A DNA stretch of 55,033 nucleotides from Komagataeibacter europaeus LMG 18890 (lineage in GTDB: Bacteria; Pseudomonadota; Alphaproteobacteria; Acetobacterales; Acetobacteraceae): NCBI RefSeq assembly GCF_000285295.1, contig NZ_CADP01000008.1, positions 1 to 55,033 of the forward strand, written 5' to 3'. The translations under genes were made by a program, and so were the position numbers. Positions 26,372-35,606 of this stretch are shown piece by piece (position 1 is the first letter of the stretch; each line of letters starts with the position of its first letter). Under the pieces are notes generated by a model. The model did not search any database. It worked only from the letters and a program-made list of their open reading frames with translations, and was not told the DNA's origin.

Positions 26372-27052
26372 CTATTCCACAGCGGCCCGCAGCCCGGCCC
26401 CCGCCGCCAGCGCGCACAGGGGAATCGCCGCCGCCAGAAAAGCGCCCAGCAGTTCAAGGTCCGGTCCCCATGACAGGCCGGTCTGGGCCGCATCCAGCGC
26501 CGCCGCGCCAAAAATCAGCGCGGGCGTTGTCAGCGGCAGCACCAGCAGCGGCAGCAGCACGCCGCCCCGTCGCGCGCCCAGCACCACCGACGCCGCCATC
26601 CCCCCGATCAGCGACAGGATCAGCGTGCCCAGGAACAGGCCCGTCAGCAGCACGACCATGCTGCCCGAAGGCATGCCCAGCATGATGGCCAGCGGTCCCG
26701 CCGCCAGCAGCAGCGGCAGGCCGGTGGTCAGCCAGTGGGCCATCATTTTCGCCAGTGCGATAAGGGAGGCAGGCAGCCCGGTCATGAGCAGCTGGTCCAG
26801 TGACCCGTCCTCCAGCTCCGCCCCGAACAGCCGGTCCAGCGGCAGCAGGGCGGCCAGCAGCGCGCACACCCACACGATGCCCGGCGCCATGCGCCGCAGC
26901 AGTTCGGGCGAGGGGCCAAGGGCCAGCGGAAACAGCGCGCCCGCAAGGATGAAGAACAGCACGGCGCCCAGCGTGTCCGCCCCATGGCGCAGGGCAAGCC
27001 GCAGGTCACGTTCCAGAATGGCCATGATGAGGGAGGGAATCTGGAATTTCAC
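26372..27052 (-). CDS. ccmB: Heme exporter membrane subunit CcmB
   Basis: Inner-membrane subunit of the CcmABCD complex of cytochrome c maturation system I, which releases holo-CcmE. The 226 residues form six spans, with the family blocks AILERDLRLALRHGADTLGAVLFF, LDRLFGAELEDGSLDQLL and PLLLAAGPLAIMLGM. It follows ccmA with a four-base ATGA overlap. The expected next genes ccmC, ccmD and ccmE are not here; a convergent CopC-like gene follows instead, so they must lie elsewhere. Confidence 0.93.
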   Translation of the reverse strand: MKFQIPSLIMAILERDLRLALRHGADTLGAVLFFILAGALFPLALGPSPELLRRMAPGIVWVCALLAALLPLDRLFGAELEDGSLDQLLMTGLPASLIALAKMMAHWLTTGLPLLLAAGPLAIMLGMPSGSMVVLLTGLFLGTLILSLIGGMAASVVLGARRGGVLLPLLVLPLTTPALIFGAAALDAAQTGLSWGPDLELLGAFLAAAIPLCALAAGAGLRAAVE

Positions 27053-27693
27053 AGCAGGTCGTCCTCGGGGAAATCCTCCATCGGTTGCGGGATGTCGGAT
27101 TCGTTCAGGCCCGGCAGCGCCAGCGTGCGGGCATTGGGAAGGGGCAGGGGAACATGGGTGGTTGCAATCACAATTCCGCCAGCCTGCCGGTGGGCGGCAA
27201 ACAGCGTGCCCAGCAGGCCCATCGTGTTGATGTCCAGCCCCAGGCTGGGTTCATCCAGCAGCCATAGCGGGGCCTGCGCCAGCAGGACGCGCGCCAGCGC
27301 CGCGCGACGTTTCTGCCCCGCTGACAGCATGCGCGCCGGCAGGTCGGCCAGCCCGGAAATATTAAGCGATTTCATGCACAAATCAGGATTTCCGCCACTG
27401 GCGCGCGCCGCCAGCGTCAGGTTTTCACGCAGTGTCAGCCCCAGTTTCAGCGCATCCTGATGACCCAGATAGGCCACCCGTCCGGCATGCTGGCTGCGAT
27501 CGGCCAGCGCATCGACCCCGGCCCACAGGACATGGCCGCCTTCAGGTTTGCGCAAACCCGCGAGCACGCGCAGCAAGGTGGACTTGCCCGCGCCATTCGG
27601 CCCGGTCAGAAGCAGGGCGTCGCCCGCATCCAGCGTAAAGCCGACACGGTCCAGAACCAGCCGTTCACCGCGGAAAACCGATATATTTTCCAC
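27049..27693 (-). CDS. ccmA: Heme exporter ATP-binding subunit CcmA
   Basis: ABC ATPase of the CcmAB(CD) complex that powers release of heme-loaded CcmE. Walker A is GPNGAGKST, the signature LSAGQKRRAALARV, Walker B LWLLDEPSLGLD, and the H-loop TTH. The GTG at 27693 gives 214 residues beginning VENISVFRGERLVL. The codons before it (ending RPLLEVEN in the same frame) look like conserved CcmA sequence, so the true start may be a rarer codon upstream of 27693; no ATG is available in frame there. It diverges from acnA. Confidence 0.93.
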   Translation of the reverse strand: MENISVFRGERLVLDRVGFTLDAGDALLLTGPNGAGKSTLLRVLAGLRKPEGGHVLWAGVDALADRSQHAGRVAYLGHQDALKLGLTLRENLTLAARASGGNPDLCMKSLNISGLADLPARMLSAGQKRRAALARVLLAQAPLWLLDEPSLGLDINTMGLLGTLFAAHRQAGGIVIATTHVPLPLPNARTLALPGLNESDIPQPMEDFPEDDLL

Positions 27694-27815
27694 TTCCAGC
27701 AGGGGACGGCCGGGGGGAGTAAAGGCAGGAATGACGGAAATCCTCCGATCGGTGGGTGAAGGGGCGGGCGGGTGAAAAAAACGCCTGCTCCCGCTTTCTT
27801 GTTACCGGGTCCAGC

Positions 27816-27844
27816 TTGTGTCGCAACCGCGTCCGGGTATGTTC
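27816..27844 (+). promoter_or_regulatory. Possible sigma-70-type promoter of acnA
   Basis: TTGTGT at 27816-27821 and TATGTT at 27839-27844 are separated by 17 bases, the consensus spacing. This would give a leader of about 120 bases ahead of the acnA start, which itself has a strong GGAGGA ribosome binding site at 27957-27962. Confidence 0.35.
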
Positions 27845-27972
27845 TACCCCCGTTGGGAGATCAAGCAGGTTGTCCCCGACAAGGTCGCAAATCCCGCACC
27901 TATGGAAGTGGGGCGGGGGAAAGTGGTCATACGGGACGATCCGTTGCTGATGCCTCGGAGGAAACAAAGCCA

Positions 27973-30666
27973 ATGAAGACGGTTGGGCACGACTCAATGA
28001 AAACGGGCCGCACACTCAATGTGGACGGCAAGACCTATCATTATTTCTCAATCCCGGAAGCTGAAAAGACGATCGGTTCCGTCAGCCGCCTGCCGGTCAG
28101 CCTGAAAGTGCTGCTGGAAAACGTACTGCGGTTCGAGGACGGGCATTCCTATTCGGTTGAGGATGCCAAGGCCATTGCGGAATGGCTGAAGGAAGGGCGC
28201 AGCACGAAGGAAGTTCCCTTCAAGCCCGCGCGTATCCTGATGCAGGATTTCACCGGCGTTCCCGCCGTGGTTGATCTGGCCGCGATGCGCGACGGCATCC
28301 TGAAGCTGAAGGGCGACCCGCAGAAGGTGAACCCGCTGGTTCCCGTCAACCTGGTGATCGACCATTCGGTCATGGTGGACGTGGCCGGTTCGCCCGAAGC
28401 GCTGCAGGACAACGTAACCATCGAGTTCGAGCGCAATGGCGAACGCTACGCCTTCCTGCGCTGGGGCCAGGAAGCGTTTGAAAACTTCTCCGTCGTGCCG
28501 CCGGGCACCGGAATCTGCCACCAGGTGAACCTGGAATACATCGCGCAGGCGGTGTGGACGGCGAATGTGGATGGCAAGGACTACGCCTATCCCGACACCC
28601 TGTTCGGCACGGACAGCCATACCACCATGGTCAACGGCATGGGCGTTCTGGGCTGGGGCGTTGGCGGGATCGAGGCGGAAGCCGCGATGCTGGGCCAGCC
28701 GATCGCCATGCTCATCCCCGACGTGATCGGCTTCAAGCTGGTTGGCAAGCTGCCCGAGGGGGCGACCGCCACCGACCTGGTGCTGACGGTCACGCAGATG
28801 CTGCGCAAGAAGGGCGTTGTCGGCAAGTTTGTCGAATTCTTCGGCCCTGCCCTTGACCACCTGCCGGTTGCCGACCGTGCGACCATCGCCAACATGGCCC
28901 CGGAATATGGCGCGACCTGCGGCTTCTTCCCGGTTGATGACCTGACGCTGGATTACCTGCGCCAGACCGGCCGTGAGGAACACCGCATCAAGCTGACGGC
29001 GGAATACCTGAAGGCACAGGGCATGTTCCGTCATGCCGAATCGGCGCACCCCGTGTTCACCGATACGCTGGAACTCAACCTTGAGACCATCGTGCCGTCC
29101 ATCGCCGGCCCCAAGCGCCCGCAGGACCGCGTCGTGCTGAAGGGTGCGGACAAGGCGTTCGAGAAGGAACTGACCGGCAGCCTGGGCGTGCCCGAAGCCG
29201 ACAAGGACAAGAAGGCCAAGGTGGCTGGCACCAATTACGAGATCGGTCACGGCGACGTGGTGATCGCGGCCATCACCTCATGCACCAACACCTCCAACCC
29301 CGCCGTGCTGATCGCGGCAGGCCTGGTGGCGAAAAAGGCACGTGCGCTGGGCCTGAAGCCCAAGCCGTGGGTGAAGACCTCGCTCGCACCGGGATCGCAG
29401 GTTGTGACCGACTACCTCAACCGCGCGGGCCTGCAGGCCGAACTGGACGCGATGGGCTTCAACACCGTGGGCTATGGCTGCACGACCTGTATCGGCAACT
29501 CCGGCCCGCTGGAAGATCACATCGTCGATGCGATCGAAGGCAACAAGCTGGTTGCGGTGTCGGTCCTGTCGGGCAACCGTAACTTCGAAGGCCGTATTTC
29601 GCCGAACGTGCGCGCCAACTACCTGGCCAGCCCGCCGCTGGTCGTGGCGTATTCCCTGCTGGGCACCATGCGTGAGGACATCACCACCACGCCGCTGGGC
29701 ACCTCCAAGGATGGCAAGCCGGTGTACCTGAAGGACATCTGGCCGACCAACCATGAAATCGCCGCCCTGATGGGTTCCGCCATCACGCGTGAGGAGTTCA
29801 TCAACCGCTACAAGCACGTAAGCCAGGGCACGAAGGAATGGCAGGCGCTGAAGGTCGCCACCGGTTCCGAGACGTACAAGTGGGATGCATCATCCACCTA
29901 CGTGCAGGATCCGCCGTACTTCCAGGACATCACGCCCGAACCCAAGCCGCGTGGCGACATCATCGGTGCGCGCCTGCTGGCGCTGCTGGGTGACAACATC
30001 ACGACCGACCATATCTCGCCTGCTGGCGCGATCAAGGAAAGCTCGCCTGCCGGCAAGTACCTTGAAGAGCATGGCGTCGCGAAGAAGGACTTCAACTCCT
30101 ACGGTTCGCGTCGTGGCAATGACCGCGTGATGGTGCGTGGCACGTTTGCCAACATCCGCATCAAGAACGAGATGCTGCCCGGCACCGAAGGGGGCGTGTC
30201 CAAGCACTTCCCGGACGGCAAGGAAGGCTCCATCTATGATGTCGCGATGGAATACAAGAAGGAGGGCGTGCCCCTGGTCGTGATCGGCGGCAAGGAATAC
30301 GGCATGGGCTCCTCACGCGACTGGGCGGCCAAGGGCACCCTGCTGCTGGGCGTGCGTGCGGTGATTGCCGAAAGCTTCGAGCGTATCCACCGTTCCAACC
30401 TGGTGGGCATGGGCGTGCTGCCGCTGCTGTTTGAAGAAGGCACGACGCGCAAGACGCTGGGCCTGAAGGGTGACGAGACCTTCGAAATCCGCGGTCTGGA
30501 CAAGATCACGCCGCGTATGACGATGACGATGACAATCACCCGCGCCGATGGCTCCAAGCAGGACGTTCCGCTGCTGTGCCGTGTCGATACGCTGGACGAG
30601 GTGGAGTATTTCCGCAATGGCGGCATTCTCCAGACCGTGCTGCGTGGCATGACCAAGGCCGCGTAA
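27973..30666 (+). CDS. acnA: Aconitate hydratase A
   Basis: Isomerises citrate to isocitrate through cis-aconitate. ATG 27973, with GGAGGA at the right distance, gives 897 residues, the normal AcnA length. 4Fe-4S ligands are in [10 protein letters not shown] and [14 protein letters not shown]; the substrate-binding Arg and Ser segments are in [14 protein letters not shown]-like (here [14 protein letters not shown]) and [10 protein letters not shown]. Aconitase has been tied to acetic acid tolerance in acetic acid bacteria (published family knowledge). The frame extends back to 27772, but this would include the promoter region. It ends at a strong terminator and is divergent from ccmAB. Confidence 0.97.
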   Translation: MKTVGHDSMKTGRTLNVDGKTYHYFSIPEAEKTIGSVSRLPVSLKVLLENVLRFEDGHSYSVEDAKAIAEWLKEGRSTKEVPFKPARILMQDFTGVPAVVDLAAMRDGILKLKGDPQKVNPLVPVNLVIDHSVMVDVAGSPEALQDNVTIEFERNGERYAFLRWGQEAFENFSVVPPGTGICHQVNLEYIAQAVWTANVDGKDYAYPDTLFGTDSHTTMVNGMGVLGWGVGGIEAEAAMLGQPIAMLIPDVIGFKLVGKLPEGATATDLVLTVTQMLRKKGVVGKFVEFFGPALDHLPVADRATIANMAPEYGATCGFFPVDDLTLDYLRQTGREEHRIKLTAEYLKAQGMFRHAESAHPVFTDTLELNLETIVPSIAGPKRPQDRVVLKGADKAFEKELTGSLGVPEADKDKKAKVAGTNYEIGHGDVVIAAITSCTNTSNPAVLIAAGLVAKKARALGLKPKPWVKTSLAPGSQVVTDYLNRAGLQAELDAMGFNTVGYGCTTCIGNSGPLEDHIVDAIEGNKLVAVSVLSGNRNFEGRISPNVRANYLASPPLVVAYSLLGTMREDITTTPLGTSKDGKPVYLKDIWPTNHEIAALMGSAITREEFINRYKHVSQGTKEWQALKVATGSETYKWDASSTYVQDPPYFQDITPEPKPRGDIIGARLLALLGDNITTDHISPAGAIKESSPAGKYLEEHGVAKKDFNSYGSRRGNDRVMVRGTFANIRIKNEMLPGTEGGVSKHFPDGKEGSIYDVAMEYKKEGVPLVVIGGKEYGMGSSRDWAAKGTLLLGVRAVIAESFERIHRSNLVGMGVLPLLFEEGTTRKTLGLKGDETFEIRGLDKITPRMTMTMTITRADGSKQDVPLLCRVDTLDEVEYFRNGGILQTVLRGMTKAA

Positions 30667-30708
30667 TCACATGATCCGCCCCGGTTCCGGTCGGGATGGA
30701 TGATAAAG

Positions 30709-30743
30709 ACGGCGGTCCGTATCACACGGGCCGCCGTTTTTTT
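30709..30743 (+). terminator. Intrinsic terminator of acnA
   Basis: ACGGCGGTCCGT at 30709-30720 pairs with ACGGGCCGCCGT at 30726-30737 (one mismatch), with loop ATCAC and a run of seven T through 30743. It lies 42 bases after the acnA stop. Confidence 0.9.
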
Positions 30744-30863
30744 ATGGGCAGATCATATATGCATATTCGGCATAGGTTACCGGTGTTACCGTTGCATTTT
30801 ACACATATCGGTGGTGTCTTTTCTCTGTATTGTGCATAAATAGGATGCCGTTTAAAGCTATGG

Positions 30864-30879
30864 CTATGTAATAACATAG
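30864..30879. promoter_or_regulatory. Palindromic operator candidate upstream of the LysR gene
   Basis: CTATGT-AATA-ACATAG is a perfect palindrome of six-base arms that ends 19 bases before the ATG of the LysR regulator. It sits in an AT-rich 155-base promoter region. LysR-type proteins bind such dyads and often repress their own gene; binding here is inferred from position. As RNA it would be a weak hairpin. Confidence 0.4.
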
Positions 30880-30898
30880 TTGAGGGTGCTGGGGCTTC

Positions 30899-31795
30899 AT
30901 GGATCTGCTTTCTGCCTTGCATAGCTTCGTCCGTGTGGCCGCCACGGGTTCATTCTCGGCGGTATCAAGGGAAACGGGGGCAAGCCAGCCCACCATTTCC
31001 CGGCATATTGCGTTGCTGGAAGCCCATTACGGCGCGACCCTGTTCGCCCGTACCACCCGCAGCCTGATGATGACGGAAGACGGGCGCAGCCTGCTGCCGC
31101 ATGCCTATGAAGTGCTGGAAATCTTGGAAACGGCGGAAACGGCCCTTGGCCGCAGGCGGGCTTCGGTTTCGGGGCTGGTGCGTCTGGGCGTGACGACGGC
31201 GTTCGGCCTGTACCTGACCAGCAGGCTGAGCACCCTGCTGGAAGAACATCCCGACCTGTCGGTCGAACTGGTCATGCGTGATGGATTCGGTGATCTGGTG
31301 GAAGAAGGGCTGGACCTTGCCATCCGCATCGGTTCCATTGCCGAAGGGTCGCTGATTGCCCGCAGGCTTGGCTCGGTCCATCGTTGCGTGGTGGCGTCAA
31401 CCGATTACCTTGCGCGCCGGGGCACGCCCGAACACCCGCGTGACCTGCTCAACCATCCCTGTATTGCCTATAGCTATGGCGGTACCCGCCACGACTGGCA
31501 GTTTGCCCGCAAGGGTGAGGCCGAAACCACGGTCGCCGCCAGTGGTCCCTTCCGCGCCAACAGCAGCGAAGCCGTGCTGCAGGCCGTCCGTGCGGGGCTG
31601 GGCATTGGCATGCTGCCGACATTCCAGGTGGAAGAAGACATTGCGGCCGGGCGCCTGAAGCACCTGCTGCCGGAATGGACGATACCGGAACTGCCCTTTT
31701 ATGCCGTCCATACGGGACCGCGCACCCTGCCGCTGCGTACCCGTACCGTGCTGGATTTCCTGATCGAGATTTCGGACGTATTGCGGCAGGGCTAG
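30899..31795 (+). CDS. LysR-family transcriptional regulator
   Basis: A 298-residue regulator with an N-terminal winged helix-turn-helix (residues 1-60: SFVRVAATGSFSAVSRETG, SQPTISRHIALLEAHYGATLF) and a substrate-binding domain of the type seen in the CrgA/AaeR-like subgroup (LVRLGVTTAFGLYLTSRLSTLL; DLAIRIGSIAEGSLIARRLG). No target gene is divergently oriented, so it probably acts on distant genes as well as its own promoter, where a palindrome lies at 30864-30879. The inducer is unknown. It is convergent with the AAA+ operon, 83 bases apart. Confidence 0.9.
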   Translation: MDLLSALHSFVRVAATGSFSAVSRETGASQPTISRHIALLEAHYGATLFARTTRSLMMTEDGRSLLPHAYEVLEILETAETALGRRRASVSGLVRLGVTTAFGLYLTSRLSTLLEEHPDLSVELVMRDGFGDLVEEGLDLAIRIGSIAEGSLIARRLGSVHRCVVASTDYLARRGTPEHPRDLLNHPCIAYSYGGTRHDWQFARKGEAETTVAASGPFRANSSEAVLQAVRAGLGIGMLPTFQVEEDIAAGRLKHLLPEWTIPELPFYAVHTGPRTLPLRTRTVLDFLIEISDVLRQG

Positions 31796-31878
31796 ACTCC
31801 TGCGCCCGTCATGCGGTCGAAACCGCGCGGCTGCATACCAGAAGCCTGCCCTGCAAAAGAAAGCTTTGAAACGATGGC

Positions 31879-32814
31879 TTAGTCCAGCGGGCTGCCCCGT
31901 CCCGGCAGGGACGCTGCGGGATCATGCGCCAGGCTGGCACGCTGTTCATCGCTTGACGCCAGCATATCGCTGTTGAACCCGTCATGCAGGACCTGCGCCC
32001 AGCCTGCCATCCATGTATTCGTACGCTTTACGAAATCGCTGGCGGCGGGCTGCTGGCCCAATGTGTCCTTGGCCCAGTAATCGGGCGTACGCAGCATCTT
32101 GGTGCTGTCGGTGTTCACGGGATTGAGGAAGATGGTGACCGTTTCGACATTGACGTTGTGGTCACCTGCAGGCGTGCTGTAGCTCCATCCGGCCTTCAGC
32201 AGCACGGGGGGCAGGATGAACCCTTCTTCTCTCAGCCGGTTGGCGATGATGGCCGTGCGGTTGATCGAGGCGGGCGCCGTCGTAAACCAGCACTCCATTG
32301 ATGGCGGATGGGCGGTCAGGACACGGGACATGTAGTTCCGGTCGTCATGGCAACTGGAATCAATGGACGTAATGGCCGTTTCCGGCACGGGCTGGGTGCT
32401 GCCTTCCGCCCCGATCATGCCGGTGACGACATGGCCCTCCACACGGATCAGCACGTTTTCCAGCACTTCCCCATGCGGGCCGTTGATGATGTTCATGACC
32501 GGGTGCCATGTGCACTCGGGCAGTGGCAGGATACGGCCTGCAAACGGGATCGCCTTGGTCAGCCGGTCGGTGATCGGCATCATGGTGATGACACCGTCCT
32601 CCCCATTGCCGTCGCCGCCGCCTTCCCCCTTGGCCGGGGCGTCATGCATCCCCAGCCGGTTATGAATGCTGGAGGACAGCGCCGTCAGCCGTGGGATCAG
32701 GCGTATGAGATAGGCTGGCGGGAAGATCAGCGTCAGCACCGTGAACGGCAGGATCATGTACAGGCAGAACCGCCATGCTGGCGCCCGATGCCATAAGCGC
32801 GAAAAAGCAGACAT
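31879..32814 (-). CDS. Membrane-anchored protein of unknown function, third gene of the AAA+ operon
   Basis: A 311-residue protein that I cannot assign to a family with confidence. One hydrophobic anchor lies at about residues 14-40 (FCLYMILPFTVLTLIFPPAY). The rest is probably periplasmic: an acidic Gly-rich linker (about 58-72), then a soluble domain with three Cys (PECTWHP, SSCHDDRN, MECWFTT) and a C-terminal part with DYWAKDTLGQQPAASDF. It is last in a minus-strand operon behind the AAA+ ATPase, 66 bases after its stop. Cysteines, if periplasmic, could form disulfides. Confidence 0.7.
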   Translation of the reverse strand: MSAFSRLWHRAPAWRFCLYMILPFTVLTLIFPPAYLIRLIPRLTALSSSIHNRLGMHDAPAKGEGGGDGNGEDGVITMMPITDRLTKAIPFAGRILPLPECTWHPVMNIINGPHGEVLENVLIRVEGHVVTGMIGAEGSTQPVPETAITSIDSSCHDDRNYMSRVLTAHPPSMECWFTTAPASINRTAIIANRLREEGFILPPVLLKAGWSYSTPAGDHNVNVETVTIFLNPVNTDSTKMLRTPDYWAKDTLGQQPAASDFVKRTNTWMAGWAQVLHDGFNSDMLASSDEQRASLAHDPAASLPGRGSPLD

Positions 32815-32880
32815 TCAGCAATCCATGGCGCGGGCCACGCGGCCCGGTCGATACCGGAAACGGGATACCATGCGCATGGA

Positions 32881-34155
32881 TCAGGAACTGATCGGCGCGC
32901 GCTGGGCATCGCGGTCGGCATCCGCGATTTCGGCCACCACGCCGTCTTCGCTGGAGACGATGCGCACCAGTTTCGCCCCCTGCTGGCGGGCGGTGATGAG
33001 CGAGTCGCTGATCATGTCCTCGATGGACCGCGCCAGATCACGCGCACTGGCGGCCGGTCCCATCCGGTCCTGCCGGCGCATGACTTCAAACAGCAGGGCG
33101 GGGTCGATGCCGCCGGTTTCGACCTTCAGGCCATAGCTGTCGATCATGGCTTCGATCTCAAGGGCCGAGACACGCGCGATGTCGAGTCCCTCCAGCGGAC
33201 GGAAGATGAAGATACGGTCCAGACGGTTCAGCACTTCCGGCGCGAAACCGGCCTGGCGCAGGGCTTCGACCGATTCGGCGCGCATCTTGTCGGGTTCATC
33301 CGCCAGCCTGTCCGCGATTTCGGTCAGCGCTTCGGTGGCGATGTTGGATGTCAGCATGAAGATGCAGCGTACGGTGGAAATCTGCTGCCCGGTAGAGGCC
33401 TCGGTCACATGGCCATCGTTCCACGCGGTCAGGAATTTCTTGAAAACGTCGGGATGCGCCTTCTCGATCTCATCCAGAAGCACGACCGCGTCGGGCTTTT
33501 CCTTCAGCCCGCCGGTCAGCTTGCCATAGGTGTCGGACCCCACATATCCCTTGGGGGAGCCGAACAGCTGGGTCGCGGCGTTGGGGGAACTCATCTGCGT
33601 CATGTCGAAATTCAGCAGCGGGCGATCAAGCTGGCGCGCAAGCTGCTTGGACAGGTAGGTCTTGCCCGTGCCCGGCGGTCCCGCCAGCAGGAAGATACCT
33701 ACCGGCTTGCCACGTACCTGCAGCGCCAGGCGGCGGCGCAGCTGGGTCGCCACGTCCTCGCACACCTGGTCCTGGCCGATCACGCGGGCACGCAGGCTTG
33801 CGGCCAGTTCCTCCGCGTCGATCACGGTTTCTTTCTGTTCGCGCGCCAGCATTTCCTCCAGCGCGCTGCGATTGGTCAGCCTGGCGAGTACGTCCATTAT
33901 CCATCCCCGTCTGCGTCGGATCCCCTTGCGGGCCAGTTTTTCGGCCCGGTTCTCGAACCACAGCCCGGTCAGCGCCAGCAGGGCACTGGCCGCCGCCACG
34001 ACCGGATAGGCCGGGGCACACCATTCCATGAAATGCCGCAGGCTGGCGAGCGAAAGATGCAACGCCATTGCCGCCTGAAAGCTGCCCAGCACCAGGAAAA
34101 TGACCATGATGAGGGGTACTAGCCGCTCCATCAGCGCTGGATAGAGCGGTTTCAT
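32881..34155 (-). CDS. Membrane-anchored AAA+ ATPase, ClpB D2-like
   Basis: A 424-residue protein with two N-terminal hydrophobic segments (about 11-31 and 50-66), a basic stretch (RKGIRRRRG), and one AAA+ module of the Clp/Hsp100 second-domain type. Walker A GPPGTGKT is at 159-166, pore loop GYVG at 203-206, Walker B VVLLDE at 224-229, sensor-1 N271, and the Arg finger R311 in APEVLNRLDRIFIF. A D2-small domain closes it. It has neither a Clp N-domain nor a D1 ring, and no ClpP-docking loop is evident. The likely job is ATP-driven remodelling of proteins at the inner membrane. It overlaps the upstream gene by four bases. Confidence 0.85.
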   Translation of the reverse strand: MKPLYPALMERLVPLIMVIFLVLGSFQAAMALHLSLASLRHFMEWCAPAYPVVAAASALLALTGLWFENRAEKLARKGIRRRRGWIMDVLARLTNRSALEEMLAREQKETVIDAEELAASLRARVIGQDQVCEDVATQLRRRLALQVRGKPVGIFLLAGPPGTGKTYLSKQLARQLDRPLLNFDMTQMSSPNAATQLFGSPKGYVGSDTYGKLTGGLKEKPDAVVLLDEIEKAHPDVFKKFLTAWNDGHVTEASTGQQISTVRCIFMLTSNIATEALTEIADRLADEPDKMRAESVEALRQAGFAPEVLNRLDRIFIFRPLEGLDIARVSALEIEAMIDSYGLKVETGGIDPALLFEVMRRQDRMGPAASARDLARSIEDMISDSLITARQQGAKLVRIVSSEDGVVAEIADADRDAQRAPISS

Positions 34156-34790
34156 TGTACGACTACCCCGATCACGATTTCGGTGTCACGCGTCAGCACG
34201 GGCAGTGCCGTGGGGCCGGGCACGAATACCGCACCCGCATGGATGCCCGCAGGCCCCGGGTCCCCCGCCGCGGTGATGGACACATTGCCCGCCACGCGGA
34301 TGGGCAGGATGACGCTTTTGGGCCGCGGTCCAAGATGCACGGTCTGCACCAGTCCCAGCGACTGCACGTTCACCACCGCGGTGCCGCCCGCCATGTCATA
34401 CATGGGCATGTCGGCGAGGATGATATCGCGGCGCTTCAGCGCGGCCAGGATCTCGGCCTGCTGCTGTATGGAATAGGATGTCTGGCGCAGCATTTCCGCC
34501 GCCCGGTCGGGGGAGATCATGGGCATCTGGCCCATCATGTCGGGTCGGTTCTGGACCGGGGCGTTCAGCATGAGGTGCGTGCCGTCGCTGGTGCCGCCGC
34601 CCCCGGCCTCGGCCGCGACGGGGGGTGTCTGGCTGCCGCTGCCGCCTTCACGCGCGGCCATGAAGCCACCCGTGCCCAGACCGCCGCCCGCGACAACGGC
34701 CGCGATCAGCCCCACCACAACCAGCCTGCGGCTGGATGAGCGTTCGCTGCGTTCCCGTACGGGTTCCGGCGGTGAGTTCAAGGGCGTCAT
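34152..34790 (-). CDS. Membrane-anchored protein of unknown function, first gene of the AAA+ operon
   Basis: A 212-residue protein starting at ATG 34790. A basic head (residues 11-22) precedes one hydrophobic segment at 23-45 (VVVGLIAAVVAGGGLGTGGF), a Gly/Ser linker, an amphipathic helix at about 92-120 (SPDRAAEMLRQTSYSIQQQAEILAA, quoted in part as SPDRAAEMLRQTSY), and a C-terminal beta-rich part ending in LTRDTEIVIGVVVQ. Its stop overlaps the AAA+ start (ATGA), so it is coupled to it. The same frame continues unbroken far upstream, antisense to rimP and nusA, but that extension is spurious. No family is recognised. Confidence 0.7.
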   Translation of the reverse strand: MTPLNSPPEPVRERSERSSSRRLVVVGLIAAVVAGGGLGTGGFMAAREGGSGSQTPPVAAEAGGGGTSDGTHLMLNAPVQNRPDMMGQMPMISPDRAAEMLRQTSYSIQQQAEILAALKRRDIILADMPMYDMAGGTAVVNVQSLGLVQTVHLGPRPKSVILPIRVAGNVSITAAGDPGPAGIHAGAVFVPGPTALPVLTRDTEIVIGVVVQ

Positions 34791-34965
34791 GCGTGCATAA
34801 TGTGGGTCTGTGACAGGATATGGCAAGACGTTAAGATGCAGGAAATGTAACGTCCGGCCGCAGATATAGTTCTTGCGGTTACGATGGCCGTGACCTATGT
34901 TACGGGCAATTCCTTCATCTCTGGTTTTTTCTTTGGGGGGTGGCCGCAGGGCTGCCTTTTTTGCA

Positions 34966-35586
34966 TTGGACGCTGATCTGCCATTCCTGACGGGCCTTGA
35001 TGCCCGTATTGCCGAAATGATCGCGCCCGCGCTGGCCGACATGGGCTTTGACCTTGTGCGCGTGGCGGTGCTGGGGCGCGAATCCCCCACGGTGCAGATC
35101 ATGGCGGACCGTGCGGATGGCACGCTGATCGCCATTGAAGACTGCGAACAGATCAGCCATGCGGTGGGTGCGATACTGGATGTCGAGGACCCGCTGCCGG
35201 GCGCCTGGACGCTGGAGGTTTCGTCCGCCGGGATTGACCGGCCCCTGACGCGTGCCAAGGACTGGGACCGTTTCGCGGGCCATCTGGCCCGGGCCGAGAT
35301 GAACATGCCCATTGATGGCCGCAAGCGCTTTGCCGGCATTGTGCTTGGTTCGCGCGATGGCCACGGGCTGATGCGGCTGGATGACGGGACCGAGGTCGCG
35401 CTGCCTTTCGCCGAGATGCGCAAGGCGCGGCTGGTCCTGACCGATGAACTGATCGAGGCGAGCGCCCGGATGATGAAGCCGGATGCCGCCAGCGACGAAA
35501 ACGGGCCGGGGGACGAAAGTGCTTCGGCCGGAACGCAGAAGGCCCCTGGCAAGCCCGACCGCAAGGCGGCGCGCAAGGCCAACTGA
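34966..35586 (+). CDS. rimP: Ribosome maturation factor RimP
   Basis: Assists 30S subunit assembly. The RimP N-domain begins at [25 protein letters not shown] and the C-terminal SH3-like fold follows; [18 protein letters not shown] is the family signature. A basic tail ([11 protein letters not shown]) is added. The start is uncertain: TTG 34966 gives 206 residues with about eight residues before the domain, as in relatives, while ATG 34897 adds 23 residues without a ribosome binding site. First gene of the rimP-nusA-ylxR-infB-rbfA cluster, 20 bases before nusA. Confidence 0.9.
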   Translation: MDADLPFLTGLDARIAEMIAPALADMGFDLVRVAVLGRESPTVQIMADRADGTLIAIEDCEQISHAVGAILDVEDPLPGAWTLEVSSAGIDRPLTRAKDWDRFAGHLARAEMNMPIDGRKRFAGIVLGSRDGHGLMRLDDGTEVALPFAEMRKARLVLTDELIEASARMMKPDAASDENGPGDESASAGTQKAPGKPDRKAARKAN

Positions 35587-35606
35587 ACGATGTTGTGGAG
35601 ACACTG

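Noticed and set aside
27772-27972. 67-residue N-terminal extension of acnA
   Set aside because: Not part of the aconitase fold, and the ATG at 27973 has a strong ribosome binding site and gives the family length.
31796-31878. A seventh repeat copy between the LysR gene and the AAA+ operon
   Set aside because: Only AAAGCTTTGAAAC is suggestive; the stems and ends are absent.
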